The notes under the pieces were generated by a model. That model was not told the origin of the DNA. It ran no database searches and was given only the letters and a program-made list of their open reading frames with translations. Positions 1 to 9,829 of a stretch of 64,000 nt of DNA are shown piece after piece; within the stretch, counting starts at the first letter, position 1, and each line of letters opens with the position of its first letter. Position numbers and translations under genes: made by a program. This DNA comes from Luscinia megarhynchos (lineage: Eukaryota > Chordata > Aves > Passeriformes > Turdidae), in the NCBI GenBank assembly GCA_034336665.1, contig CM067568.1, forward strand, positions 10,561,165-10,625,164. Direction: 5' to 3'.

Positions 1-60
1 TCCGTGAACAGCGCGCGCTCCTCGGCCGCAGCCTTCGCCATCTGGGCCTTCTTCAGCTCT
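1..60 (-). CDS. WEE1: WEE1 exon 11, 5' part only
   Basis: Starts after acceptor GTTGCAG and encodes [19 protein letters not shown], matching the WEE1 C-terminal tail. The window ends inside this exon, so the stop codon and about 30 further residues are not visible. Confidence 0.93.
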
Positions 61-3000
61 CTGCAACACAGCGACACCGTCACACCCAGCACGATTCAGA
101 CCCATCACAGCAAGACACAGCAAACCAACTACAGCAGGTCACACCTCGAGCCTTCAGGCCAAGTTTAGATCACACTAAGAACGCTGACTCGCATCTACCT
201 GTTTCCAACCAGAGGGCAGAGGTGGGATGCTCATTGAAAAGCAAGGGAAGGAAATGAAAAATTCACACTGCTCAGGTTCTGAAATCCAGCCTGTTAAAAG
301 CAGCTCAACACTTCAATTACCAGGACACGGTGGGCCGTTTTTTTACTTCCTAGCGCAAGGCACGTGTTGAGTCGGAGTTCATTACTGAGGCTTGCCCAAA
401 GGAAGCATATTCAGCCACACTTGATCCTCTGTGGGAGACTCAGGCACTCAGAAGAACACAGGTGTGGGTAACTGGCAACAGACAGCTCAGGAAGCATCCT
501 TTCCCTTTTGCATACCCACATCAAAAGCTTATCACCACCTCCATGTTTTTTGCCTAACAAAAATGGAAGCCTGAGAGGCAGAGTCACTGAAGGCAGCACA
601 GGCCAGTGCTCCTGTGCAACATTCTGCCAACTTTCTGTTTCAGAGAATTGCCAATAACCAGGCTGAGGACAAAGTTACATCAAACTCCAGATAAAACTAT
701 GATACAGTCCAACTAAAGAGCAAAGCTATCTTTATAAAGGCTTTCCCCACACACTCACTGCTTTTCTCCTTTCTTCAAATACTGACATATGGCTAAGCCT
801 CAGCCTTCCCCCATACTCTCTTCCTTCTTCTATCTCAATCTCTCCATTAAAGAACTTTCTTTACTATAAGAGCTAGCTCGTATTTGTAATTTCATTTCAC
901 ATCTGGCTGCAAAGCAAAATTAAATTTTACTAGCTGGTAGCTGCACTAGTTGGTGCAGGTGTATTCAGTTTTAAGCTACATATTTTAGTTCAATAAGCAA
1001 TTCTAACTCTTGTAGGCTCAAGTAGTATTCATTAACACCCGTGCCCCATCTAATCACCCCCACATTATCACTGTGCCAGTTCACTGAAAGAGAATGCAAC
1101 CAACTTTCAGTCCTCTTCCTTGTGATCTTCAGTCACAATACACACAGGTGTGCTTGCCCAACCACCACATCATTACCAGGAAATTGAGTTTTACAATATC
1201 CTTCCACTCTTCCCTAGAAGTCTTGACTTCTTGCCTAGAAATCTTGAATTCTTCCTTCCTCTGAAGAGGGCAACACAGTAGAAAAGCTAAGTTGCCTTAA
1301 AAGGGTTCTTTTCACTGAAAATAACTTACACGCAAAAGTGATATTTTAAATGGTTCAATTGAAGAAACTTAAGAAAAAACAAACCCTCTCCCCCAAACTA
1401 CTTGAAGTATCTTATGGAGCATTGTGCCACACAACATTAAAAACTACTGTGACTAAGTGTTCTTTTAAAATCATTCTTGGATTTACAAGGATGTATCTTT
1501 GTTGCCAGGCCAGAAGGAGTCTTCACAAAACACTAGCTTTGCCAGCCTTCTCTTTCAAGTGATGCAGAAGTATTTTGTCTTCATACAAGCAAGCAACTTA
1601 CCTCAGCAAATCTGCCCTTTAACAACCTGCACAAATTGTCTCATTATTCTTTCAATGTAATTAATAATATTATAAAGATAACCAGCTAATCTAGTACATC
1701 TGGCTGTGGTCAGACTAGCAATGGCAAGATAAGCAGGCAACAATGGAGTGAACCTGAACATGAAATTAACATCTCCATTCGAGACAAACCACTCAGAAAG
1801 CAATCAGTGTTCTGTATCCCCTCATAAAAGCCTGCCTATTACACATAACACATGCGAAGAGTATTGTAATGAAAGAGTCAGATGGCTGCTTATTAACTTA
1901 CTAACTCTTTCCCTGAAACTTGAGCAGAAATCAGACTTTCTTAAAGGGAATCTCCTCTTCCAAGCTTTATTTCAGAGTGAGTGTTTGAACCAGGGGTAGG
2001 ACAAAATAACCTCCGGATACAAATGATTATCTGGTGACCCAGTAACACTGTCTGTGTACAGGTCATATTAGTTCAATAACATTCCTGATGTGCCATTTCA
2101 TTTAAGTTAAAAACAGGTCATTTCAGTAGTTTTCCAACATTTCAATGTACAAATGACGTAGGAAAACAGACTCAAATCATACAGATGTGTAAGCTAGGCT
2201 ATACCTGTCACAAAAGTGTGCACTGTCCTGAAACATTTGTTTATAAGCATAATGTTTTGCATGCTTTGAATATTAATAGTGCTGTTGAGATTCCCTTAGC
2301 ATGTTCAAGCAGTTCTTTCCATGGAGAAAGTTCCTTTTAAAGTTCCATGACCCACTTTGTACTCTCAGGTATGCACACGCATACAGATTTGTGGATCTCA
2401 CCCACAAACAAGGACACTCCTGTTTCATCATCCCTTCACTCTCAGGTGAGAGCCTGTTAGAAATGAAGTCCTGTTGAAGGACTCCAAGGACCTACTTACT
2501 TCTGCAAGAGCGAGTTCTTGAATTTTTCAGCGTTCAGCTCTATCCGGAGCTGCTCCGCGCTCTTTTTGGCGGCAGAGAGAAGCACTGAATGCTTCACCAG
2601 TGCCACGGCTGAAGGCCTTTTCTCAGGATCAGGATTAATCATAACCTTGGGAAAAAAAGAAAGCAAGGCATCCTTGTTAAGGCCAGCGAGACAATAAATT
2701 ACACTTATCAGTGAGCCACTAGTACAGGAGTTCTTACTTTTAGTAAGTCTAGTAATTCTTGAGAAAGCACTTGTGGTAGTCTGGGCAGTTTCCCTTGCCG
2801 AATTTCGTGCCATTGGTCCCCATTAGTTGGAAGTGGCTCAGCCCCAGCAGCACAGACAACAGTCAGAGCCAGAGCAAAAATATCCGCTTTCGGCAAGTGA
2901 GTGTAGTTCTTGGAAAGAAAAAAGAAAAAAAAATTGTCACCATTTTTTCCTAAAGCAAACAGCAGGCAGGCCTAACATCACTATTTGCCACAAACAGAGC

Positions 3001-6000
3001 AGTTACCTCTTGTAGGACTTCATTTGCAAGGAAACGGCTGTCACCTTCTTCCACCTGAGGACTAGAGACTCGAGTTACGTGGCCCAGGTCACCTGCAAGA
3101 AGAAAATAAAGTTACTTTTCAGAAGACAACGAGATGATACAATTATTTTGCACACAAGTGTTGCTGTTTCTCACCTATTTTAAATATGACTCTATCAGAT
3201 GACCAGTCATCATCATCGCCTTCCTCTAGAGTTATACTCGGGACTGATGTTCTAGATATGAAAATGTTACCTGAAAAAGAGCAGAATTGTTAAAAGAAAT
3301 ATTTCTTGACAATTTCTACTTGACCTACTTTCACGAGTTTGCTTTAGTCACACAGAAGTTTTATTTGTATATAAACCCTGTTCAAAGAGTGAGAATCTAT
3401 AACTGACTTGCCGTGGCCCCTCTGCTGGGAAGGCAGCCAAGTGTTATGCAAGTAGAGTCAATTACACAAAAAGGACCCAAGATAAACTCAACAGTTTAGG
3501 TCTGCTGGCCAATTTTATAACTGACATCTTTGTGCTCCTATTCAGAACTTCAGGGAAGAATTTACAGTTAGTAAGGTGTGGCTAACTGTTCATTTTTCTA
3601 CAGCAGATTAAATGAACTGAGCAAGTTGTCAATAGAGAGTAAAGTAGTTACAAACTTACTAGGTTTGATATCCATGTGTACCAGGGACATTGAATGAATG
3701 TACTTTAAACCTCGAGCTACTTGAAGCAGCAGGTCCTTCAGTTCTGGTTCAGTAAAGTAACGCATATTTCTGTAATTTTCACTTATGGCATCCGCTAAAC
3801 TGCCACCTGAAACAGCATTAAAAAACAAGGTATTTTTTACATCAAACAGCTGACAAAGTAACAGCAATAGCTCCCTAAATTAAGTGAATGTATCATAAAG
3901 AACTTGCTGGCAAAATGCAGTAAGTGTAAAATATAGTGCTGTATCCTCTTTTTAGCCATATAACAAAACAATAAAATTCTTTTGTCCTGTAGTTGCTGCA
4001 CAAACTAACAGGATATCAACACAAGGCAAAGGGCTTGCTCTTCCAAATCTCTGTCAGGACATCAACAGCAGCAAAATGCTTCAGAAATCAGGTTTCATCT
4101 CCCTTTTTAATGGAAACTCTAGCAATTTCCTCTATTCCAGCATGTACTACCGTACAGAAGAAAGAACAGTTTTGCTGTTCACAAACATCTCACAGTACTT
4201 CGAGTATGCTTGAACATGCATGACTTGATCTGCAACTTTCTACAGTTTTTGCTTCATCCATCTGATATGCCTTTTCCAGAAAGCAATACCAGTCACTTGA
4301 GAAAAAAGACAGCATGAGCTATGAGTAGGGCAATAAATTCCTAACTAGTGCTAAGAGCTGGTAGATATCTGTATGCCTTCTTTACTTACCATTGCAATAT
4401 TCATTCTGTATGAGCATGTGATCATCTTCTGCCCATGCAGAGTAGTACCTCACTACATGAGAATGCTGTCCCAGAACTGCATGTGCATAGACCTCTCTTA
4501 AAGCATTCTGCCTGTTAGTCACAAAAAACAACAGTACATGTGAGTATCGTGAGGTGAAATTAGTACAATTTCTTATTACAGTAAGTATTTCTAATTAAAA
4601 TCTCACTATTCAATTCTGTGGCACCCTAAGATGGATTTGTACTTATGCCCAAAAAGCAAAAATAATTAACATTATATTAAAAGACAATGTATGGAACATC
4701 AAAAATCCAGAGTTTGGTGTGGGAGCCACACTTCCATTACATACTTGCCAACCAGTGGCAATAGCAAACTTTGAGATGCATGACTGAAGTTTTAGGGAAA
4801 AAATAACAGTGCTCATAAGCCAAGGGTTTGACTGAACTCAACGTTCCCTAAATTTTAAGTCTGGTATGCAATTCTGTGCAACTCAGACTTGTATAAACTA
4901 TTTGAACAACTATTCCCCACACTATTTTGAAGTGTGGGGAAAAGTCCTGAATCACAGGCTCATTCACAAATGCCAAAAAATACTCCCAAACTGACTTAAC
5001 TCTGCATGTCACTCAAGCTGACAAGGATGAGGACCCAGTTGGGAATAGTGCCTTCCTTTTATCTCTCAAAGAATTCCTTTGCAAGGAATTCTCACTTGGA
5101 GAATAATCTGTTTCCACACAGAATACTGGGACAAACATCTGGCAGGAGAGAGGCCAATCAGCCTTTTCTCCCCAGCACTGCTCAGTACCTGGGTGGTGAG
5201 TGGGGAAGAAAAAAATTAAGTGGCTTCAAAATTGTATCTAATTTACATGTAATTCGTGTTTGTTTTATACTTTCCTCTTAAATGCCTTCTCTAGACACCA
5301 ACACAAAGAGCCATGTGAAGAGGAAACACTAAGAGAAGACCTGTAAGTTCTAAAAGCAGGAAGTACTCACTCATCCACTGAGCCAGCCAAGGGTTTCTTG
5401 GAGCGTTTTATTGCATAGATGCAGCCATCCAGCCTCTTCACACACTTAAACACGGAGCCAAATTCACCTGATCCAATCTTCTCTAGTTCATGGAATTCGG
5501 TTGCATACCGTGACTTCATGTTACTTTCTGTTATTGTTATCCTCTGCAAAGATTTACCAAGGAAAATATTGAGATCTGCAGATACACAAGCTGCTAAAAT
5601 ACGTATCAAGGTTTAAAGATTAAGTACCTTAGCAGGTCTCATGGTTTCCTCTTCAGGCTCTCCATCGCTTGGTTCCATGTCCTCTCCACAAGAGCTGAAA
5701 TGCACACCAGAAATAACACGGTTTAAGTAAACTTAAAACTGAAGCCCAGAAGCTGTTGATTTTTTTTCATATCTAATTCTCCTATTCTATCTAATTTTAG
5801 TTAGCTAATTGAACTAATTAGTTAGCTAATCTGTAAACACAAACCCATAAAACTGCCATGCCGATATCTTTGTCATTTCTTTCTTCATTTTTCACACTTG
5901 TATTTAATGCCTTTTTTCCCCCTCCTAAACAAAGACTGTGCATGGCCCATTCCATGAGAGAAAAAAGACCAGATCACTGCCTAGTCTATCCTCTCTGTAC

Positions 6001-8973
6001 AGTAATTAAAAGATCTAATGCTAAATGATTAGTTTATGATATCATGCATCTTGAAGCACATACTTTGAGAGCTGTATTACACATTGCTAACAATCTGCAT
6101 GCAAAAATACTTTATTTTAGAAGCAATCTCTAACAAAATGTTTGCAGCCAAAAGTAGTTCTAAACACAAGCTTAACAAAGGAATGCCACAAGTCACTCAC
6201 TCATTCCAGTGTATCCTCTTCCTCCGACGACATTTGCCTTCAGAGTTGTGAAGGAACATGGAATCGGGAGTGAAGGGATTGATGTTCACATGAGGTGTTT
6301 GTCTAAAATCTTCTTCTTGCTTCTCTGATTTCCCAACATTCATAAACAGCGAGCCCCCTCGAAGTTTGACTGAGCTGGAGCCTAAACCTTGTGCTTTAGA
6401 AAGCAAACTCTGTATTCAAAAAAAACCAAATCAAAACCAAAACGATTATAGCCATTTATAGCCTTAATATTGCCTTAGACATTTAACAGTCAGGTCATGC
6501 CTGAAGCCATCATTGCAGTATTGTCTAATTGAAGTTAGCATCAGTTGTTTAAATACTTGCATTTCCACCAAAAAAAAATTTTAAGAAACCATTACACTTT
6601 GTACTCTATGCAGTCCAAGCAAACAAGTATTAAAATTAGTTTTTAAAAGATAGGAATGATGATGATGAGAGTAATCTTTTCCTGTCTTTTATAATTTCAT
6701 CACCTAAACTTCTTGGACAAATCTTTGTCCATTAAATGAACACAGATGAAATTCGAGGACTGTACTGTATCACCATGATTTTTGTTTGCATGGTGTGGAA
6801 GCTAGATCAGATATCGAAATGATCTTTGGGTTCTACAGATTTAGTTGACAATCTTAAAAAATTAGCAAATGCAACATTCAATATTGATGCACTGGTGCAT
6901 TTTCTTGAGCCTACAAAAAATGGTTCAAGAACTGACAGCATGGCTGCACTGTCAGTTAAATACCCAAAATTGATCTTCTGGGTGGTAATTTGCCAGACCA
7001 GGCATTTTCCAGGAACATGATGAAACATCTCCCAATTACACTGGAAAGTCTCCACCTGAGTCTCCTTCATCCTGGTGAGGATGCTGATGACTGGATCACA
7101 GGCAGGAGCATCACCTTACCCTAACAACAAAATAAAGATTTGACAGGACTAAAGCTTAAATCACCATAGGGAACAATAGTCAGTACATGGCAATCTCAAC
7201 TGCAGTCCTCAAATCTGCACTAGATTTGCACCTGTGCTTCTCAGGACACTTCTCTGTACTTTCATCGGATACCTGAACCAACTGATTCTCCCAAAGATTA
7301 ACCTCCCCAAGATAACCTTTGTAGAATCTGGGCACCTAATTTAAGAATCCCACTGAACTGCTGTGGTTAAGAACTTGTTTTTAGTACCACACTCCACAAA
7401 ACTTTTGTATCTCTGAAGCATCTGCTCCTGACAAGGCATAAAATCATCACCAGTTTTATCTTTTACAAACTTGTACCACTGATTTTTAACACTGAAACCT
7501 CACTGAAGATGGAAGCTGTAGAAAAACCAATTAAGAAGGAAGCCTTCCTCACACCTTAAGTCAGTTGTTTTCCATCTATAGTCTATAGACCCCTGGGAGA
7601 TTATCCCCGGGGATTATCCCAGGATTACTTCTAAAGGACTATATGAAAAGTAATGAAGAAAGGAAGGCAATTATCACTAGATTTAAATCCACTATACGGG
7701 ACTTTACACAGCTTCGAGTTCAAAAGTTGAAATGCCTTCCAAAAGTCTGCTATTGACAGAGTTAAGAGCTACCCATCTCTCCCTCTAAACTTTGAACTCC
7801 ATCAGTTTAGCAGCATGGACTGCTCAAACAGCCTTTCACGCTTGATGTAGGAGCGCAGATGCTGCACCAGCGCTGGCACACGACAGGATCACAGGACGAT
7901 CAGGCTGCAGAAGCCGTCTGAGATCACCGAGCCCAGCCTGTGACCCAGCGCACGGCCCTGAGTGCCAGGGACAGCCTTTCCTTCCACACCCCCAGGCACG
8001 GCGACTCCGCCGCCTCCCAGGGCACGATGTCTGACCTCTCTTCCTGTGAAGAAATTCCTCCCAGGGCGTGCCAGCTCATGGAGACACACGCAGGATCACA
8101 CCCCAAGTCGAGCTACAACTTTCTGGCTACACCCCTACCAACGCCCACTCAATCACTCACTTTAGGAATTCCAACACTCTGCACTCGCACTTCCCAAACA
8201 CACTTTCCCCAAAACCCTGCCCAACCCAGAAAACTCTTTCAAAGTTCCCATACGACTACCCCGCGCGCGGGCGGCTCGCCCCGTGTCCCGTCGGGAGGCG
8301 GCGCCGCCCGGCCCGGCCCCGCCCCGCGCTCCCGGCCGGAGCCCCCGGCGGAGCGAGCGGCGCCCCCGCCGTTACATAACGGGCCGGCCGGGCCCGCCCC
8401 GCCCCGGCTCACCTTGGGCGTGTGCGGCGTGTCGAACAGCCGCAGCTTGCGCAGCGTCTTGTGCGGCGGCGTGCCCGGGTAGTCGGGCAGCGGCGAGCCC
8501 GGCTCCTCGCCCCGCGCCCCTCGGTACCCGCCGGCCGCCGGGTGCGGCGGGGAGCGCTCGCAGCAGCGCCGGCCCTTGTGCGGGGCCAGCGGCGAGGGCG
8601 AGTCGAGCAGAAAGTAGGCTCCGGGCGACTTGACCGGCGAGGAGCCGAAGCCCTCCTCTTCCCACGAGTCCCCCTCGTCCGGCAGCGGCGCCGCCGCCGG
8701 CTCCATCTCCTCCTCCTCCTCCAGCAGGGGCGGGTCGCTCCGCGCCGGGGTGCGCGCGGCAGAGAGCGGCGAGTCCGCCTCCTGGAACGCCGAGTCCTCG
8801 CCGGTGCTGTTGGCGCTGCTGCTGCCGCAGCCTTCCTCCTCCTCCTCTTCCTCCTCCTCCTCGCAGTCGCTGTGGCCGCTCAGGAACAGCAGCTTCTGCC
8901 GGATCGGGGCTGCCGCCCGCCGGGCCGAGACGCGCCGCGGCGGCGCCGCCCGCTGCAGGCTGAGGAAGCTCAT
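1..8973 (-). CDS. WEE1: WEE1 G2 checkpoint kinase (3' end cut by window edge)
   Basis: Nuclear tyrosine kinase that phosphorylates the inhibitory tyrosine of CDK1 and blocks entry to mitosis. Eleven exons join in phase: 8413-8973, 6201-6409, 5628-5694, 5371-5543, 4390-4511, 3660-3806, 3175-3270, 3007-3092, 2738-2908, 2500-2645 and 1-60, giving about 612 codons. Seen in the protein: a disordered N-terminus with a ten-Glu run, the Wee-box ([13 protein letters not shown]), a TPHTPK motif, and a kinase domain from about residue 296. Kinase landmarks are the glycine loop GSGEFGSVF (303-311), lysine K325, alpha-C Glu E343, catalytic loop HMDIKPSN with D423 and N428, and DLG in place of DFG (D460). 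HMD and DLG are typical of the Wee family. These residues sit three positions before the human ones, so the gene looks intact. The last about 30 residues and the 3' UTR lie left of the window. The start at 8973 has a near-perfect Kozak context (GCCGCCATGA). Confidence 0.97.
2500..2645 (-). CDS. WEE1: WEE1 exon 10: end of kinase domain
   Basis: Residues 545-593. Reads [20 protein letters not shown], then [16 protein letters not shown] and NSLLQK. The acceptor is again AAG (TCCCAAG|GTT); donor CAGAA|GTAAGT. Confidence 0.96.
2738..2908 (-). CDS. WEE1: WEE1 exon 9: C-lobe of kinase
   Basis: Residues 488-544, in phase 0 at both ends. Reads [18 protein letters not shown], then [13 protein letters not shown] and [10 protein letters not shown]. 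The acceptor is the less common AAG type (TTCCAAG|AAC); donor CTAAAA|GTAAGA. Confidence 0.96.
3007..3092 (-). CDS. WEE1: WEE1 exon 8: DLG activation segment
   Basis: Residues 459-487. Starts at [17 protein letters not shown], with DLG replacing the usual DFG, then [12 protein letters not shown]. Acceptor TTGCAG|GTGACC, donor AAGAG|GTAACT. Confidence 0.96.
3175..3270 (-). CDS. WEE1: WEE1 exon 7
   Basis: Residues 427-459. Completes the catalytic loop with N428 (magnesium-binding Asn) and encodes [11 protein letters not shown], then the acidic EEGDDDDW insert and RVIFKIG. Acceptor TTTCAG|GTAAC, donor AATAG|GTGAGA. Confidence 0.95.
3660..3806 (-). CDS. WEE1: WEE1 exon 6: catalytic loop
   Basis: Residues 378-427. 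Contains [13 protein letters not shown] and the catalytic loop LVHMDIKPS, with D423 as the catalytic base. The Ser codon is split A|GT with exon 7. Donor CCTA|GTAAGT. Confidence 0.97.
4390..4511 (-). CDS. WEE1: WEE1 exon 5: alpha-C helix and hinge
   Basis: Residues 337-378. Reads [14 protein letters not shown], with alpha-C glutamate E343, then [11 protein letters not shown] at the hinge. Acceptor AACAG|GCAG, donor CAATG|GTAAGT. Confidence 0.96.
5371..5543 (-). CDS. WEE1: WEE1 exon 4: start of kinase domain
   Basis: Residues 280-337. Carries [13 protein letters not shown], the glycine-rich loop GSGEFGSVF and the ATP-anchoring lysine in [10 protein letters not shown] (K325). Acceptor TTGCAG, donor GATGA|GTGAGT. 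Confidence 0.97.
5628..5694 (-). CDS. WEE1: WEE1 exon 3 (67 nt)
   Basis: Small exon for residues 257-279, reading [17 protein letters not shown] then TMRPAK. It links the regulatory tail to the kinase domain. Acceptor TTTCAG, donor CTAAG|GTACTT. Phase fits both neighbours. Confidence 0.94.
5798..5830. repeat. Direct repeat in WEE1 intron 2
   Basis: A 12-base word TAGTTAGCTAAT occurs at 5798-5809 and again at 5819-5830, a period of 21. Each copy contains the palindrome TTAGCTAA. No function is evident. Confidence 0.6.
6201..6409 (-). CDS. WEE1: WEE1 exon 2
   Basis: Residues 188-257. Contains [27 protein letters not shown] and the basic CRRRKR motif, probably part of a nuclear localisation signal. 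Acceptor TACAG|AGT and donor AATGA|GTGAGT. It leaves two bases that complete an Asp codon with exon 3. Confidence 0.95.
8413..8973 (-). CDS. WEE1: WEE1 exon 1 coding part: N-terminal regulatory region
   Basis: Encodes residues 1-187, starting MSFLSLQRA. Holds the acidic run after SDCEEEE, a second acidic patch (EEEEEMEP), [10 protein letters not shown], which resembles the PLK1 phosphodegron of human WEE1, the Wee-box, and [22 protein letters not shown] with an RxL-type motif. The donor reads CCCAAG|GTGAGC, phase 0. The exon is extremely GC-rich and lies inside the CpG island. Confidence 0.96.
8700..8865. repeat. CTC/GAG trinucleotide tracts coding poly-Glu in WEE1
   Basis: Two clusters of CTC triplets on the plus strand (about 8706-8722 and 8831-8862) encode glutamate runs in exon 1, including ten consecutive Glu. 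Such tracts usually vary in length between species. Confidence 0.75.
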
Positions 8974-8979
8974 GGCGGC

Positions 8980-9350
8980 CGCTCCCGCTGCGCTGCCCGC
9001 GCTCCGCCCGCGTGCGCCGCCGGTTCCGCTCGCGCCGCCCGAGAACGGCCCCGCCGCGCGCCGTTCGGACTCCGCGGCTTTCCCGCGACCGTTGGTCACG
9101 TGCCGCGCACGCCGGCCAATCGCGCCCGCCCACCGGGTTTGAAAACACGGCGCGCGGGGGCGGGGCCGCTTTGGCGCGAGCGGCGGGGCCGGGCCGGGCC
9201 GGGCCGGGCGGGGCCCCGCCCTCAGGCGGCCGCGCGGACGTGTCCGCCCGTGAGGCGCGCGCCCGCCGCCATTTTAGCCCCGGGGCGGCCCCGCCCGGGC
9301 GGCGGGAACCGCCCGCGGACGGCGAGCAGGGCAGCATGGAATAACAATAA
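8980..9350 (-). promoter_or_regulatory. WEE1: WEE1 promoter inside a CpG island
   Basis: Immediately upstream of the WEE1 start the sequence is dense in CpG and GC boxes. Motifs seen: TTTCCCGC at 9079-9086 and TTTGGCGC at 9170-9177 (both fit the E2F consensus TTTSSCGC), an E-box CACGTG at 9097-9102, a CCAAT box at 9116-9120, TTTGAA (CHR-like) at 9138-9143, a GGGGCGGGGCC Sp1-type box near 9157, and CCGCCATTTT (YY1-like) near 9267. No TATA box is seen. The start site cannot be fixed from sequence. Factor binding is inference. Confidence 0.75.
9184..9212. repeat. GGGCC short tandem repeat
   Basis: Several back-to-back copies of a GGGCC unit in the WEE1 upstream CpG island. A GC-rich simple repeat that can form stable secondary structure. 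Confidence 0.7.
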
Positions 9351-9829
9351 TAGTAACCGCACCTTCTGCGGCAGTTAAAGACGCCTTTTCCCTTTATTAA
9401 GGCAGCCAGGCATGTCTCGTTCCCAGCTCCCGCTGCACGTGGTTTAAAGAGCCCAGGCAGCCCGGCTGCTCCTCCGTGGGACGCTTCCAGGCGCACTCGC
9501 TCGCACAGCACAGCCACGGATGGCGGGTGCTGCTCCGCAGACGTGTCCCCTACAGGTGCCACCACTCCGCCCCTCGGCTTCGTTTTCTGTCTGCTCACAC
9601 CCAACCAATAAACCTGTCCTGTCTTCTGAACAAATGGCCTTTAAACGAACCCCTGGGTAACAAAGCACGTGTTAAAATAGCGGTTCTCCCGGCCACGGGA
9701 GCCCCAAAGGCGCTCCGTGCTGCCGCGGGCCCTCCAGGCACTCGAGCAGAGATTCGCCTGCCGGAGCTGAGCGCAGCCCCTCGCGGCCTCCCCCCGGAGC
9801 TCCCCCTCCCTGCCCGGCACACAGATCCT

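Larger units (their letters stand above)
8250..9800. other. CpG island over WEE1 5' end
   Basis: About 1.5 kb of GC-rich, CpG-dense DNA covering the start of intron 1, exon 1 and the upstream region, in contrast to AT-rich flanks. Long open frames in several frames here result from GC richness and a lack of stop codons. Confidence 0.85.

Noticed and set aside
8974..9099. N-terminal extension of WEE1 from an upstream in-frame codon at 9099
   Set aside because: That codon is GTG, not ATG, and the ATG at 8973 has an excellent Kozak context and matches the family start.
7940..9378. Long open frames on both strands around WEE1 exon 1 (up to 410 codons)
   Set aside because: Shadows of a stop-poor CpG island and of the real exon; only the minus frame with MSFLSLQ matches a protein family.
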